Below are positions 1-12,476 of a stretch of 64,000 nt of DNA, in pieces; positions within the stretch are counted from its first letter, which is position 1; the number at the start of each line of letters is the position of its first letter. Both the position numbers and the translations under genes were made by a program. Source of the stretch: Strix aluco (taxonomy: Eukaryota; Chordata; Aves; Strigiformes; Strigidae); contig NC_133934.1 of the NCBI RefSeq assembly GCF_031877795.1, forward strand, positions 46,840,725 through 46,904,724, read 5' to 3'. The notes under the pieces were generated by a model. It ran no database searches. It had not been told where the DNA came from and saw only the letters and a list, made by a program, of their open reading frames with translations.

Positions 1-2839
1 ATACAATTTATATACTCAGAACTACTATTGTACTGTTGGAAAGCATTAGAGCAAGGCATGTAGCTCATATTACCCAGTTCAAGCATTACAAAAGTCTCTT
101 AACTAAAATAGCAAGACTACAAGCTAAATCAATTCACAGGGTCAGGACTGAAGAGGGCTATCATTTTAGGCCTCATTTAAATACCCCATAAAAACTGTAT
201 ACGCATCCTTTTTTTTAACAACGTTGTGTTTAATAGATTGGCATAATCACACCACAGAGCTCAAGAATCCTTATTATAAGTACTTTCAAGAAATCCATGT
301 GTATCCTTTCAAATGAATTGGCCACTAAAGGCTTTTGGTCAGCCTGAAGCTTGTATACAGAGAAATTGCAAGGGAGTCTGTCCATGTACTTCAGTGTGTT
401 TAAAATATTTCTGAACATATGCATAAGAAGTATCAAAAATGCACTCATAGGACTTGGCACAGTCTTTCCAGTGGAGACGGATATGGGTTGTTTAGCCAGG
501 TGATTCACCTTAGTATCCTGCACCTGGGAGAACAACGGAAGTAAGAAGCATATACAACAAAATACTTCAATACTATAGAAATTTTAGCCAAGCCTCCTAA
601 AACTATCAAATATAGAGAAGTTGCCATCAGAAAGGCCTTCATCATCAGGTCAGTATCAGCAAGGATAGCGCTAAGTCTTTGAACTTGGCAGGCAAGTAGT
701 ACTTTGTCTTCCAGTGAGACGTGTTAACTTATATTTAATTAAAGTATAATATTAAAATTTTACTAATTTTTCTCCCACAATATTACTCTCTAGCTTGAGT
801 TGCGACAATGGAAGAATCACAAAAAATAATCCATCTCTCTGAGATCACTATGATTAATAACTTTGCTATTACTAGACAGAAGTATAAAGATATAACAGCA
901 AGTTAATAAGCCTAAAAAACAAGAATATATCTACATATTTATTTTACAATGTTTACTTCCTTCCTATTTGCTATACAAGTGAATTGGCATTACTTCTTTC
1001 AATGAAATCCTGAATTTTAAATAACAGCATAAAATTGCATATATTCCACCCAACACAAATCAGGCCTCTGTCAAAGTCACAAAGACCATTTTTTTTTTTC
1101 CATCATTCACTTGTCCAATATGCAAAGCATAGCTGTCAATCAGTTAGCATCCCTGACAGCATAATTGTTGAACAGAACATCAAAAACGTGAGGAGCGTCG
1201 GGACTAAAAGAGATACTGGCAACATTCCTCCTTGCATACTTCGGTACTAATTTAGGATTCTCCTTTGTTAAGATTCCCCTCCAGTCACCGTTGCAGCAAA
1301 ACAAGGAATCTGTAGAAGGCGGCTGAGAAGGCCTTGAAAGCCAGTATTGTCAAATAAATTGGTTTTGTACCCCTCCTACTCATTTCGAAAGCAAGCAGTT
1401 GTACCATTCACTAATAGTGGCCTCTTCTTTCAGGAGCAGGTTTACCTTTTCCACTAGCTACAAGATACAATTTCCTAACTTCTTACCTGGTCAACACTCT
1501 CCTCTCTCTGTGCAAGTTTTCTTCTTTGGATGCCTAACAAAACTACATCTCATTAAAGGAATGGCACCTTCTTATTATTTTACTGCTGCCAAGTAATTTT
1601 TCTCTTATACTATGAGAAAGTTATATACAGCCGCAGAAATGCTGAGGCTGTGACAATACATAATAATAATAATAAAAAACCTTTAACTTCTCAAATGTCC
1701 CTAGTTATCTTCACAAACATGAGCCAGAAATTTCCTTTTTGTAGACAACTTTTAAGAAACTGTAGTAGTAACTGGGAAACTCTGACTTGTCCCCTTCCAA
1801 ATCAACAGAAATATACAAATACCTGAAAATCAGATTTATTTTCATATTGAGGGCAAATTTTGGAATAAGTTTAGGTAGAAAACCAGAAGCATCAGTATTT
1901 TATCTGCAAAATTTATTCAAAAAATTTTAAGCTACTTGCTTCATGTGAAATAATACCACCCCCTGTAGCACTTGAACAAATATGTAAAAGTAATATGAAG
2001 TGTTCACGTAAGTGATTCAACAGCTACACACCACAGCATAATAGGTATTTTCCTGGAGTTGTGATCTGTATCCAAAGATCCAGAGATTTCTTTAAATCAT
2101 GATGCAACAGAAGTGACATTTTGACTACTGACAGGCAGACAAGACCCAAAAGTAGCTTTAATTTTCAGTCTGTACAAAACAGTTTCATAAGAAAAATCCA
2201 GCTTTTACCAATGCAAGTATAAATGAGAAATACTGGTGCATATTAAGCCATTGATTAAGTTTTTTAATAGCTCTATCCCCTGTTTCAAATCCCTAATTCA
2301 AAATTTTAAGGCAGGAAATCAAAACAGAGACTTGCTATAGCTGTATTCATGTACAATCATTACAACTACTTTAGCATGTGATCTAGAAAAACATTTTAAA
2401 AAATTTCTTTCAAAAGCTGCACAAATACTATTCATTTGCACATGATTAATTCTGGGCCTTGAAAATATCAGCAACCTACTGTTAAAATTTTTATTAACTA
2501 TAGAATTTTTGGTCATCTTATAGAAGGTTATTTATATTCTACTTCCTGAAATGGAAATTCAGAGTTTCCTGAGAGAAAAATGTTTGTGAGTCACTGTGGG
2601 GGTTTTGTCAGATACATCCCTTTAAATCTGAACAAGTCAGGCCGTATGGGTAGCTTATATAAATCTGAAAACATTTTCTTCAGGTTCCACCAACGTACCC
2701 ATTTCTAGAGTTCTACCTTCCATCCAGCACAACTTATGCTTTGCTAGCGACAGCACACGAGTAAAGGATGTTGTCTCAGTAATTTTCAGTGTTGCACAAT
2801 TTAGAACTTAGAAATACTACGGCATTATCTTCTAGATAT
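1..2839. other. Intronic AT-rich sequence, no feature seen
   Basis: Plain AT-rich intron. The only structure I see is a short AAT-type triplet run near 1660-1675. The 101-codon minus frame at 230-535 has no splice signals or recognisable domain. Confidence 0.6.
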
Positions 2840-3053
2840 AAGGAAGAAATTTTTTATGATGAGGGTGGTGAAACATTGGAGCAGGTTGCCCAGAGGTGGT
2901 AGATGCCTCATCCCTGGAAACATTCAAGGTCAGGTTGGACAGGGCTCTGAGCAACCTGATCTAGTTGAAGGTGTCCCTGCTCATTGCAGGGGCGTTGGAC
3001 TAGATGACCTGTAAAGATCCTTTTCAACCCAAACTATTCTACAATTCTATGAT
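2840..3053 (+). mobile_element. CR1 LINE 3'-end fragment
   Basis: The segment carries the signature of the CR1 3' end: 'gggtggtgaaacattggagc', 'ggttgcccagaggtggtaga', 'ttcaaggtcaggttggacag', 'gttggactagatgacctgta', and an end resembling two attctatg octamers. It is 5'-truncated, as most avian CR1 copies are, and keeps no reverse-transcriptase frame. It is in the opposite orientation to RAPGEF2 transcription. Confidence 0.93.
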
Positions 3054-3066
3054 CTTTTTGGGACTC

Positions 3067-3087
3067 AAAAAAAAAAAAAAAAAAAAA
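3067..3087. repeat. A21 homopolymer next to the CR1 fragment
   Basis: Twenty-one consecutive A residues begin 13 bp after the CR1 end. CR1 normally ends in octamer repeats rather than poly(A), so this is probably an independent simple repeat. Confidence 0.9.
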
Positions 3088-6000
3088 GGGTATTTCAGAT
3101 GGGAATAGAGGGAAAGCAAAGCAAACTTGCAAGACCTGAAAGAAGCAGCAGAAGCAATTTTGGGTCTTGTCCTCCTTTCTCTATTCTATGGAAACAGAGG
3201 AAGAGCTTAAATAGATGAAATCTTTGCAGAATTGTTTAAAACAGAATAAATCATTCCTGATTGCCTCAGTTGCATTTTCAGAACAAACTTTTATTAGCAC
3301 ATTTGCAACAAATGAAATTCACAAAGTGAAACATGGTTTAGAGACAGCTCCACTAGTTCAGACAACTTAAGAAACTGCTGTATGACTAAATAAAGTATAC
3401 TTCTCTGTTTAGCAGGGTGAAGGAATTTCCCCTCCCAACGCCCTAAAGGCTTTTGATGCATTTTTTTCCTGTTCATAGCAGAACTGATTAATAGCTATGG
3501 CTTAAATCCAGCATACAGTTTTGGCAGCTGCTGATGGACCACTCCATCTACTTGCTGCTCCCTCTTTGTTATGCTATGCACGTGCTGTTAAATGCATGTT
3601 GTCAAAAGCACTAAAATGATTCACTTTTAAATCTGGTAAATCTACATTATAACTATTTAAAGAAGCTCCTTCTTCAGGTGTGGAGAACAAACAAACATAT
3701 AAAACACTGTCAGTTTTCCTGTCAAATTTGGCACGCCAGTTTTCAAATGATATAAAAAGAATCATCAGGTAAAAAAAGTGATAACTTTGTCCACTGTTTA
3801 CAGAGCAAGCTTTAATTAAATTGTGAACCTTCCTATGAGCAATAATGCAGCTATGAAAAACAAGCAAGTCTTACGACTACTGGAAGTCTTATTTTTTGCC
3901 TCTATAGTTTACACAAGTAGCATTGTCTCTAAAACCACTGTTTAGCTATGATGGAAACAGATCTGTTTTCGGATTGCCAAAATATAACCTCTCTCTCCAG
4001 TACAGTTTGGAACCAAGAATTAAGAAAAAAAAAATTTAAGTATTTTTGTATTTATGAACATTATGCCATGATTTTTATTTCAGTCCCCTGCATACAGTAC
4101 AGTCTTTGAGAGAACAAGAGCATCCCAAACACAAATACAGATCCTAGTCTTAACACTCCCGAGATAATTTAAAGTCACAGAACTGCTTGGCTGTCTTCAA
4201 TACCAAGGAATTAATATATTTCATTTTTAATGGCAACAAAGGGTTGAGTCTTTGTCAGGCTTTAGATTATGTTTCTGTATGGAAATAAGAGAGACTATAA
4301 GCTTTACTGTAAAAGAAGAAGTTAGGAGTTAATGGAGATCTTGAAGTGCTATTTACTTTCTTCACGCTTGCAAGTTAAAAGTTTCATTTTGTGTATTAAT
4401 TTTGGATGTTGCTCCTGTTTTGAAGCAGTGCTGGCAGTGTATCCACCAATGCCAGCATGGATAACTTCCTTCAGTTTTCTTTTGGTTTGCCTACTTTTAA
4501 GCAAAGAATGTAGGTCTTCCATGTAAGGGTGCTTCATCAAAATTTGAAGCTCTTGCTTGTTTTAATTGACATTAACAGTGTCGCTTTCAATTTCAAATTG
4601 TCACAACCAATTTTTTAAGCAACAAAACTTAAAAAGTTTCAGATACTATATTGTCAATGAAAGAGGAACAAAAAGGTTAAGTAGTTCCCGATCTTTCCCC
4701 TACAAGCACCATTTTGTAGCCAAGAATAAAAGTACAGAAACGTTGTTTACCTTATAAATTTACTAAAAGTATATCTGGTCTCCCCAAAATAAAATTTTAT
4801 CTTCCCCCTCAAACCATACAATCATGAATCTATGGATTCCATCCCCCTTTACAATAGCAGCACTTTCTTTTTGAAAGACTTGTCAGACTTGTAAGATCAG
4901 AAATAGCACTACAAAAGACCCAGCCATCCCATGCCCCTTCTCATCTTCCTGAAATATGAAATAGTCAGTAGTCCCACCTTTACTTTTAAGTCAGCCTGCC
5001 TAATGGTTTCATACAGAAACATTTACCATTTTAACATTCTTCTCTCACCCTTTTTGCCTTCCAAATAGGGTTTGTAATGAGTTGCACCATATTTTTGTAA
5101 AAAAATTGGAAAAAGTTAGAGCAATGTTTCACTTTCTCTTATGAATAGCAGCATAGTGAGATGAGACACACCTATCAACATCAGACACTCAAAAATTTAG
5201 GAACACCTGCAGATCAGTTAGCTTAACAGTCATTTAATTCATTGGTGAAGAAATACTTGTACAGGAAGGTAACAAGGAGACTGCAAACACTTCACTAAAT
5301 TTCATGAAAATGAAAGCTGTTATTATCACTCCTACATTCCCTCTCTCTCCAGACAGGTCTATAAAAAGAACAGCCTGCGAAGGCAGTCAAACCTAGTTGA
5401 CACGAATGGAGACATCCGCAAAAGCTGCTTTGCCAGTACAGTTTATGTCACTTCTCAGAAGAAAAAAAAAAAAAATTGGTGATATGACATGATCAAAAGC
5501 ATTTTTGCGGGTGTAAAAACTGATCAGAGCATCAGTTAGGCTGATATCACTGTACAGGAAAGCATCACTGACATTTCTCTTCCTTCTGGGCATCCCAGTC
5601 TAGACACAAGAAACTCCTGCACCTACAGTACTGCATGCAATTTATGTATGACATTAGAGTCTTATGTCAGTGGATGACCAGCTTGGACAATACAGTTAAT
5701 TTAAATGAAGGAGATGCTAAAATACAATTTCAGTTAAAGCACATTTTTACTTGCATCTGAACGAAAGCAACCAACAGTGGAGGGGAAAAAAAACCCAAAG
5801 AAGTAAGTTAAAAACATGGTCATTCTGAAAAAGCCAATAGAAGATACTCACATACTTGCTTCTGTAAATTAAAATTAATGAGGTTAACCTTAAAATTTAT
5901 CTCAGTTGCATTTAAGCAAAAAATGGGCTGAGTTGCTATGAACTCAAGTCCCCCACTTTCTCCTTATATAACCTTCCTCTGAAAGTTACTTTCTTCTACC

Positions 6001-9000
6001 ACTACAGTAAATGAAACAATATGTCTTTCTAAAGAACCACAAATCAAGTGCCAAGTGGCTGGAGGGGACAGCTAACAGAGGGGGGAAAAGGAGCTACCTG
6101 AAAACATGCACCATATACTCTGACCTCCTATGCCTCTCCTGTTTCATTTCGTTTCCTGTATTACCCATTTGGGGCTTAGCCTTTAAAAAACCACCAAGCT
6201 CTTAGAAAGACATTGTTCTGGTAATGTGGTTAATATTCATCTACTACATGTTAAAATGTCGCACAAAGTAGTACATACGCTGTTGGCTGTTAGGCTGCTT
6301 CTGGTGAACATCACCACACTTCATTATCTAACAGCTTCCTCAGCCTTCAGAAACTGTCTGGACTAGTGGGCTGAAGGTTATTAATATTTTAAAATGCCTG
6401 CAGCTAATATTTCCAAGGTGTCCAAGACAGTAATTATTGCCCATATTATTCTTAAATATTAGCACCTGTCCATAAGCTACAATCCAACATACACTTTCAA
6501 GCTGGCCATTACATTTCTTTTGCATACGATCACTTTTTTCGCCCCGAATAAGCTACACTAAGTTTGTCTTGAGAGAAACAAAAATGTCTTAAGAGATACA
6601 AAATATCAATACCAAATTATTTTTCTTGGGTTTGGATAACGGAGAATATACCATTAGGAAAAAAAGGTTATATTAATGTAGAAAAACACTAACTGTATAC
6701 AAAATGCTTTCTGCAGAGTTACAGGATGCTCTCTTCCTTCTGAAGGAAAAAAAATTACAGATGGTTACTTCAATAAAAAGCCTTATACAGACAGCAGCAC
6801 AGTGGTGCTCAGGTTGACTCAGAGCATCTCACGTAGGCAAGAGAAAAAACATCCACTTGCATTAGCAGCACCCAAGTCCACATGCACAGCTTGACTCAAC
6901 CAGCCCAAATGGATAAAACACTCTCTCCTCGAGTTCGGAAAGAGGTTAACAGTTACCTAAAATTGTAGCAGACTCCCTAACAAGTGTCTGCTTAAGTGTT
7001 CCAGATTGCAGAGATACTTTCACTAATAATCATTTTTGTCGCTATTAAGTTTGACTGGTGAAAGCTTTTATTTCATCCTCACAATTTTGAATATTTAACC
7101 ATGGAGACCCAAGAACTCATGTAAGGATGCAGTGTAACTAAGCTACTGAAGACTATGTGATCCTTACATATTCACGTACGAGTCAAACTGCAGGGCATCA
7201 GAAATATCTTTTGTCATCTTTAAAGAATAGAAGATATGCAAAAATCATTTGCTCCTGGAGTGTTAAAAGTAAGTGCACATGGGTGGCAGAAAGACAATGT
7301 CAGATAAAGCTATTGTGGTATTTTGAAATTAGCTTTTTAATGACTCAGATAATTTAAATGGCTCTAAGGTCCCTCCGAACAGCCACCTACCAGTAGTCCC
7401 ATCAACAGAAAAGCCTTAAGATCTGCCTTTGTGAAACAGGCAACATCTTTCAGCTGTCCACAGGGTAGCAGTTACAGAAGAGCAGTGCAGTCATAATGCA
7501 GAAACACCAAAAGGGTATTTTCTCTACATTGCTATCATTGGAAGTTCTGCAACTTCCAGCAATACTAAAAGGAGCTGGACACAAAAATACACGCCAGGGA
7601 GTTTATTTATAAGACGTCAAATTGGCTGGAAGAAAGAGCATTCAAGTCCTCTGCTTGCTGTCCCAGCTCTAATGACAACAGAGAGCAAAACAGCCTGGCA
7701 TTAAAATATTTGCTTACACATGTAAAAAAATACCTTTTACTTTCACTCTAAGTTTACACTGACTACAAAAGCATTTCTTAGTATCCAGATCCACAATTTT
7801 TCCCACTACTACTTTGGCAAGTGCCAAGCAAGCAGCAACAAAATGCACAAGATAAAGCTTATTTCTCGAAACTACTTAGAAATCCAACTGAACATCTTCA
7901 GAGTTCCACTAAATGCTATTAATTAGTACTTAATTCTGGATGACATCTATATTTTTAAAGGTGACATAACATTTGAATAATTTACTTGCCAGCTAATTTT
8001 CCAGATTACATCCTTAACAGACCAGGGGGAAAGACTGACAAACTGCTACCCACAATCCCAAATATGAAATACCAATTTGGAAAGTACTTCCCTCATTCTT
8101 GCACTCATTTATGGTATTTTGCGGTCCTCCTATGCAAAGTGGAGAAGTTTGGTTTACTTTTGTAAAGTACATACTTTATTTGTTGAAACTAAGGATAATT
8201 ATGAAATGTTATATCTATATTAATAGCAACCATAACTCACACTAACTACAGAAAGCATCATAATGAGAACAAAATAACCAAACACACTCCACAACTGAAC
8301 ATTTAGAGCATATCAAACATTTCATGCTATCAGTCAATACAATTTCAGTGTAGCTATGTTAGTTTCAGTTGCCATAACTCATTTATTCTTCATGCAAAAT
8401 AAAACACAACCAAAGAAACCACACACACCCCACAGGACGGCAAGGACATTTTCTTGATTTTATCCAAGTGTAAACAGATGTTCGAATAGAATTTTTTAAA
8501 TATAAACACAGTCAGAAACCGTTTCTAATGTGTGTCATTTCAGTATCATGTTGTTATTACTGGGAACTTTATTTTTTAATAAAAAGCAAATGTAAACCAC
8601 AGACTATTGATTAAATAGAAATTTCGTAAGTAACAAGCCAAAAAAAATAATCCTAGTGTTTTTTTAAATTTCAGCATACTAAGAGATGCCAGTGCAATTG
8701 CCATTTCATACTTCAGATTTTGACACTATATGGTATTTGTAAAAGAGGCATTTTTTTGAGGTTGGGGAAGGAATCTGTCTATAAGCAGCAAGTACACTTT
8801 AGTGATAATGACAGACTGAATTCCCTTTTACCCCTAAAGCATTTTTCTTGCATTGTTCATTACCAAAGTGAGTAATTTTGGAATTTTAGAAAGCTGAATC
8901 CTGGCAGCACAAACCAATCAGAAAAAAAGATCCACACACAGAAAAGCCTGCAACTGTGAAGAGAATGAGAAGAGCAGAGAGAATAAACAGTAGAACAAGA

Positions 9001-9300
9001 AAAGTAGCCAAGAAAAAAAAATTAAGATCACAGTTGATACTAACCAGAAGATTCATAAATTAAGAAAGGAAAAAAGCCTTTTCCTCATCCAGGAAACAGA
9101 ATTAGGTGATGGTAGTATAATATGCAAGTTGAGAAACACAAAAGATGACCCACTATGTGGGTGACGCTGTATTAAGTAGTCCAATGTTTTTTCTGGCTTT
9201 TTATTATGTCACTATCTTGCCCCTATCTGGAAGCTTCTCCCTCCATCTTCTGTATCTATCTTGGATTAAAAGACAATGTTTTGTGGTCATCAGGTGGTCT
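3088..9300. other. Intronic AT-rich sequence, no feature seen
   Basis: No recognisable exon, RNA gene or transposon. Open frames are at most about 97 codons and have neither family resemblance nor good splice context. Confidence 0.55.
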
Positions 9301-9320
9301 CACACATCAATTATTTACTG

Positions 9321-9333
9321 CCCCCCCCCCCCC
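9321..9333. repeat. C13 homopolymer
   Basis: Thirteen C residues followed by a T-rich stretch. The G-run is on the minus strand, which is the RAPGEF2 sense strand, so the intronic RNA would carry G13. Confidence 0.9.
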
Positions 9334-9528
9334 ACTTTTTTGTTTTGGATTTTGTTTTGTTTTAATTACAGGAAAAACCTTTACCAAGTTCTTCACAGAT
9401 CTCCTGAGAAGATTAACTAAAATGGTGAATCATTCCCTAGGAATAATCTCCTTTTAATATTCTCAAAGTAAAGAATTTGTAAGTGAATTAAATTGGAATC
9501 AATTTGAAAAGCTACTGTATGTAAACGT

Positions 9529-9782
9529 ATGTTTCTGAACAGCAGGCTCCTAACTAAAATTTTCCACATGACTCATGACTGCAGCATCTTCAAGTTTTGC
9601 AAGGGTACTCCAAGCAGGTTATCCTTCCAGAGCAGCTGCAATGCGCGTGTCACAGGGGCCATGGTATCCTTGGAGCTGGCATTTACCGAAAACACCTCAA
9701 CATCAAGAAGCCGCTGCTGAACACTGCCGCATTGCCTGCAGACCACCACGTTTGATGGTCTGTCACTGAATGCAGTCATAGC
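9529..9782. other. GC-richer, ORF-bearing patch in intron 1 (unidentified; possible retrocopy fragment)
   Basis: A roughly 250-bp block is richer in G+C and CpG than the flanking intron and is open in three frames: two on plus and one 68-codon frame on minus (9573-9779, ATG start). The minus frame contains ...RQCGSVQQRLLDVEVFSVNA..., which reads more like protein than its neighbours, but I do not recognise the family. There is no poly(A) tail or clear target-site duplication, and splice sites around it are weak. It could be a decayed processed-gene fragment, a conserved element or chance. Confidence 0.3.
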
Positions 9783-11521
9783 TCATCTACAGAACAAGAT
9801 CTTGCTTTTACAACTACTTACAGCCACTACTTTGTCATTTTCTTCTGAAAAAAAAAACCCACCAGACATTCATCTTGAAAGGTAAATGTCCATTCTGACA
9901 TTTTAGAAAGAATTCCCATACTAAACTAAGGAACAGAGTAGTGGATGCAAAAAGGATCATCTTCAGCACTCAGCACATGGCCTTACTTCACAGCTACCAA
10001 TTCTACTCATTAAATTGAATAAAAAATTACTCGTTTATACATGCAACCTGATTCCAGTGGTTTCAAGACCAACTTTCAACAGACAGCAGAGCACCTGAAA
10101 AGATGCTTACCATCCCTCTACATTTTTGATCTAGAAGACACAGAAGTTAGCAGATGTTAAGGGGTTTATTTGTCTTAACTGTAGGTCCCTGTTATTTTAC
10201 AGGGTTAACAGTTAGCAACACAAGAAAAACATTAAAGCAGCCTAATTATTATGGTGACTGAAAGCAGAAAAAAAGTAAAGTTGTGAAAACAGCAAGTTGC
10301 TCTCCCTCTGCAGTCTATGGAAGATTTTGGTCAAGAAAAAAAGGAGCAGGGCCACCAGTTCACAAGCCTTCTAAGCACTGGGACTTATATCAAAATGACA
10401 CTTGAGTCTTTATCACATCTCTTGGTTAAATACAGAATTAAAAACTGATATCCCAATTATCAGGGCACCAAGAAGGTTAGAAACTGTGTGAATACAGAAA
10501 AACATTTTGTTTGTGACTGCTTCTTAACAAATGCCACAATACTTTTTGGAAAAAATTTAAAAAAGTCTCATCAGTACTTTGAATTTCAACACCTAAGAAA
10601 ACTTTCAGACATACAGAGCTGGTTTCATAAGCCTCTTTCAACTGGCACTGCACTGAAGATGAGATTGTTAAACAGTGACAATTAAACTCACAATTTGTTT
10701 TCTTGAAACCTGTTCAGGACACCAGATTGCAAAGTCTCTTAAAAGTAAATGCAAAGTACTAAACACAAATCAGGTCCATTATAAAAAGTTATACAACAGC
10801 CAGATACACAAATCTGAAGTTAAACAAAATGTTCAGCTACTGTTGACAGTCCTAATTCTAAACACAATTTAGTTTACTGTATGTGGAAGTATGAAACAAT
10901 ATAAAACAAACTCAAATGACAAAATAGTAATTATAGACCATATAACATACTGTCCAACCTGTATTCCAAAAAGAAGTTACTGGTCATCAGTAGTTTCAAT
11001 AAGTACATAGGTTTAAATACATTTTAAAAAGGGGAACATCACAAGATGACTTGGGTGCAGGGCCTTTGTTTAGTTAAAGATTTTAATCATATCTTCAAAT
11101 ATAACCTCATTTTAAATTCCTTATAGCAATAGCCATTCCTCAAAAGTACTTGAAGGTACATGCTTGCTGTAAATGGTCATACCACAAGCATACAAGTTCA
11201 GTTGTTCTGCTGCATAAGCAATAGTGAAAACTTTAATGACTTAACAGGGCTGTTTGAGAAATCAATCTTGAATTTAAGACCTTGCTCTGAACCTCGACTA
11301 CAACAAAACCAGTTATTTAGTCAAGAGCATTCATTGCACTCACACATCTTTGCTGCCCTCAGAATTGCCACACTCTTTCAGAGGACTGGTTTAAGTAATT
11401 GCCTTTTGTTTGCAAGTTGGGGAGAACCTCTTCCATACACCAGAACTCACAAAAAACTTCATGTGTTTCATGACCATGTGCTTGTTATTCTCATCACCTC
11501 CACGGTGGGAGAAACCTTTCA

Positions 11522-11549
11522 CATTTAAGGTCCTCCATGACCTTAAATG
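11522..11549. repeat. Perfect 11-bp inverted repeat, 6-nt loop
   Basis: Arms catttaaggtc and gaccttaaatg are exact reverse complements around ctccat. It is too short for a pre-miRNA. It may be a palindromic factor site or chance. Confidence 0.7.
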
Positions 11550-12453
11550 GTTGGTGGAAGCATAGGCAACGGATGAGCATCTTCCCCATGTCTATAAGTA
11601 CTCCTGTCTAAAACAAAGTCATTAAGGCCATCTGAAAATCCACATGGGAAATAACTCCTAACAAATAGGATACGGCCTATGTTCCTCTGCCTCCGCATCC
11701 CAACCCACATGTAGACTCTGTTTAAAGCAGTAATAATTCAAACTAAACTGGTTACTGTCTTTTGCATTTTAATCACACAGTCATATAACTGATGTGGACA
11801 CCAAGAGATGATTTTAAAAGTCTCACTTTTGGAGGTGAAGCAGTATACGCCACAGTCAGAGCATGAAATCTGCAGAGCTGAAGATCTGTGTTTCATTGTG
11901 GAAAAATACTTTCTGTACAGTTCCTTTTGGGAAGGAGAGGGGGGAGGACATGCCAGAAAACCACAACAAGTAGCATTTTTGGAGGAAGGCACTTCCTGAC
12001 CTTAGCTTTCAGATAAATCCCAAACTCAAGACATCTATAAATAGAAGAAACAGGAAAAGAAATCAAGATATCAGATGTCACTTGTATAAAGCTGAACTTT
12101 CCTTTTTTCCTTAAAAGAAATTCTGATTCAGCTTTCCTAAGGCAATGCCCAGTGTATAAGTAGCCATGTCTTACCAGCCTAGATAATGGCCCTGCTGTTT
12201 CTTTGTTATCTCGTTGCTCATTTTACAATTGATTTAGAAATATTCTTCATTACTGTTCATAAGTAACATTCAGACCTTTTGGCACACCCAGGCAAGTTAC
12301 CACAGACTTACAAAATCATTCTAGCACATTGACTTTAACACATTATCGTATGGTTGCAATACCTAATAACAGTGTCTTAATTTTTTTCTGTTGCTTTATG
12401 GGTTTTACAAAGTTGGCAAGTTCTAGCTACGTTATTTCCTACCGAAACTAAGA

Positions 12454-12476
12454 CTACCCTGGAACAACCAGGGTAG
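12454..12476. repeat. Perfect 9-bp inverted repeat, 5-nt loop
   Basis: Arms ctaccctgg and ccagggtag flank aacaa. It is a small stable hairpin with no flanking features. Confidence 0.65.
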
